Positions 5,132 through 6,011 of a DNA stretch of 6,011 nucleotides are shown here, piece after piece. The DNA is from Clostridia bacterium (GTDB taxonomy: Bacteria > Bacillota > Clostridia > Oscillospirales > Acutalibacteraceae). The position numbers were made by a program, and so were the translations under genes. Below the pieces are notes generated by a model. It was not told the origin of the DNA. It worked only from the letters and a program-made list of their open reading frames with translations, and searched no databases. Position 1 is the first letter of the stretch, and each line of letters begins with the position of its first letter. The stretch is taken from the NCBI GenBank assembly GCA_017425745.1, contig JAFOXT010000184.1, positions 1 through 6,011 of the forward strand. Direction: 5' to 3'.

Positions 5132-6011
5132 TTATTTGAATTTCATACTCTTCAGCCTCAGCGCATTACTTACAACGCAGAAGCTTGAAAGGCTCATAGC
5201 TGCAGCCCCAAGCATAGGATTAAGCTCCCAACCGAAAATCGGAGTGAAAATACCCGTTGCAAGAGGAATACACAGCACATTGTAGAAAAATGCCCAGAAG
5301 AGATTCTGATGAATGTTTCTGAGAGTGTGTCGGCTTAAATTTATAAGGTCAGGTATGTGATCAGGATTGCTTTTCATAAGAACCACGTTTGCCGCATCAA
5401 TTGCAATATCCGTACCTGCACCAACAGCAATACCCGTATCAGCGGCGGTGAGAGCAGGAGCGTCGTTGATACCGTCGCCCACCATAGCAACTCTGCCTTT
5501 TTTGCGAAGCTCAAGAATAACCTTCTGTTTTTCATCGGGCAGCACACCGGCAATCACTTCATCTGCGCCTGCCTGATTACCAATTGCTCTTGCAGTTTCT
5601 TCGTTGTCACCTGTAAGCATAACCACATTTATGCCCATTTTTTTAAGTCTTGCAATAGCCTTAGGACTTTCTTCTCTTATTACGTCAGCTACAGCAATAA
5701 TACCCAGAAGCTTTTTGTCTTCTGCAAAGAAAAGCGGTGTTTTGCCTTCCTTGGAAAGGCTTGTCGCAATATTTCTGACTTCATCAGGAATCTCAGCAAA
5801 ACCGCTTATAAAGCTGAGGCTTCCGCCAAGGCATGCCTTTCCGTCTTTCTGAGCCTTTATACCCTTACCCGAAACAGCCTCAAACTCAACTGTATCATTA
5901 ACTGTAAGCCTTTCGCTTTCTGCTTTTTTCACCACGGCTTTTGCAAGGGGATGCTCACTCTTATTTTCAAGAGAATATGCAAAGGAAAGCAAATCACTTT
6001 CGTTTACATCA
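5132..6011 (-). CDS. copA: P1B-type Cu+-exporting ATPase, C-terminal 292 residues (partial, runs off right edge)
   Basis: The reading frame is open to the right edge, so the N-terminus, the metal-binding domains, the CPC helix and the phosphorylated DKTG lie outside the window. Counting visible residues from the edge, it has the nucleotide-binding SEHPLA motif (18-23, H20-P21), the GKG ATP-contact loop (48-50), MLTGDN (131-136) and the hinge GDGINDAP (178-185). Two final membrane helices follow. Helix 7 has Y243-N244 and helix 8 has M272-x3-S276, the residues known to contribute to Cu+ coordination in CopA-type pumps, so copper(I) or silver efflux is the likely function. The C-terminus (SNALRLKSMKFK) is the normal one for the family and is not truncated. 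A TTG in frame at 5992 is an internal leucine codon, not a start. The gene converges on the S-component gene across the hairpin element. Confidence 0.92.
   Translation of the reverse strand, partial: DVNESDLLSFAYSLENKSEHPLAKAVVKKAESERLTVNDTVEFEAVSGKGIKAQKDGKACLGGSLSFISGFAEIPDEVRNIATSLSKEGKTPLFFAEDKKLLGIIAVADVIREESPKAIARLKKMGINVVMLTGDNEETARAIGNQAGADEVIAGVLPDEKQKVILELRKKGRVAMVGDGINDAPALTAADTGIAVGAGTDIAIDAANVVLMKSNPDHIPDLINLSRHTLRNIHQNLFWAFFYNVLCIPLATGIFTPIFGWELNPMLGAAAMSLSSFCVVSNALRLKSMKFK

Overview
The window looks like a chromosomal piece of a low-to-moderate G+C Firmicute, probably a gut-type clostridium of the Oscillospiraceae/Ruminococcaceae kind. The reasons are strong GGAGG-type ribosome binding sites, vegetative promoters close to TTGACA/TATAAT, an ECF-type vitamin uptake S component, and clostridial-style paired ABC exporters. 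The taxonomic placement is inference, because no rRNA or marker gene is present.

Layout. A minus-strand operon fills 1-4033. It runs from a promoter at about 4005-4033 into two consecutive full-length ABC exporter half-transporters (609 aa, 2145-3974; 597 aa, 362-2155). An aldo/keto reductase follows and runs off the left edge (1-349). The two ABC genes overlap by 11 bp, and the reductase begins 12 nt after the second one, with its Shine-Dalgarno abutting that gene's stop codon. The three genes therefore look translationally coupled. The two ABC proteins probably form one heterodimeric exporter; the substrate cannot be read from the window. A 155-bp intergenic region (3975-4129) carries back-to-back promoters and a 6-6-6 inverted repeat between their -35 boxes. 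The divergent plus-strand gene (4130-4666) encodes a 178-aa membrane protein of the ECF transporter S-component type, unaccompanied by energising EcfA/EcfT genes. On the right, a minus-strand gene (5132-6011) is the C-terminal 292 residues of a P1B-type, Cu+-exporting ATPase (CopA-like).

The most unusual part is the 465-bp space between the convergent S-component and ATPase genes. It is almost entirely filled by a sequence bounded by 24-bp imperfect terminal inverted repeats (4666-4689 and 5098-5121). Inside are at least twelve hairpins. Seven of them (one degenerate), plus a central turnaround hairpin, are threaded on a 9-nt linker (AGTGATATT and variants). The linker is in one orientation up to about 4816 and in the reverse-complement orientation from 4824 onward. 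The right part has a promoter-like motif followed by terminator-type hairpins. The whole looks like a non-autonomous MITE-like element or hairpin array that may also act as the transcription terminator region for both neighbours. It encodes no convincing protein.
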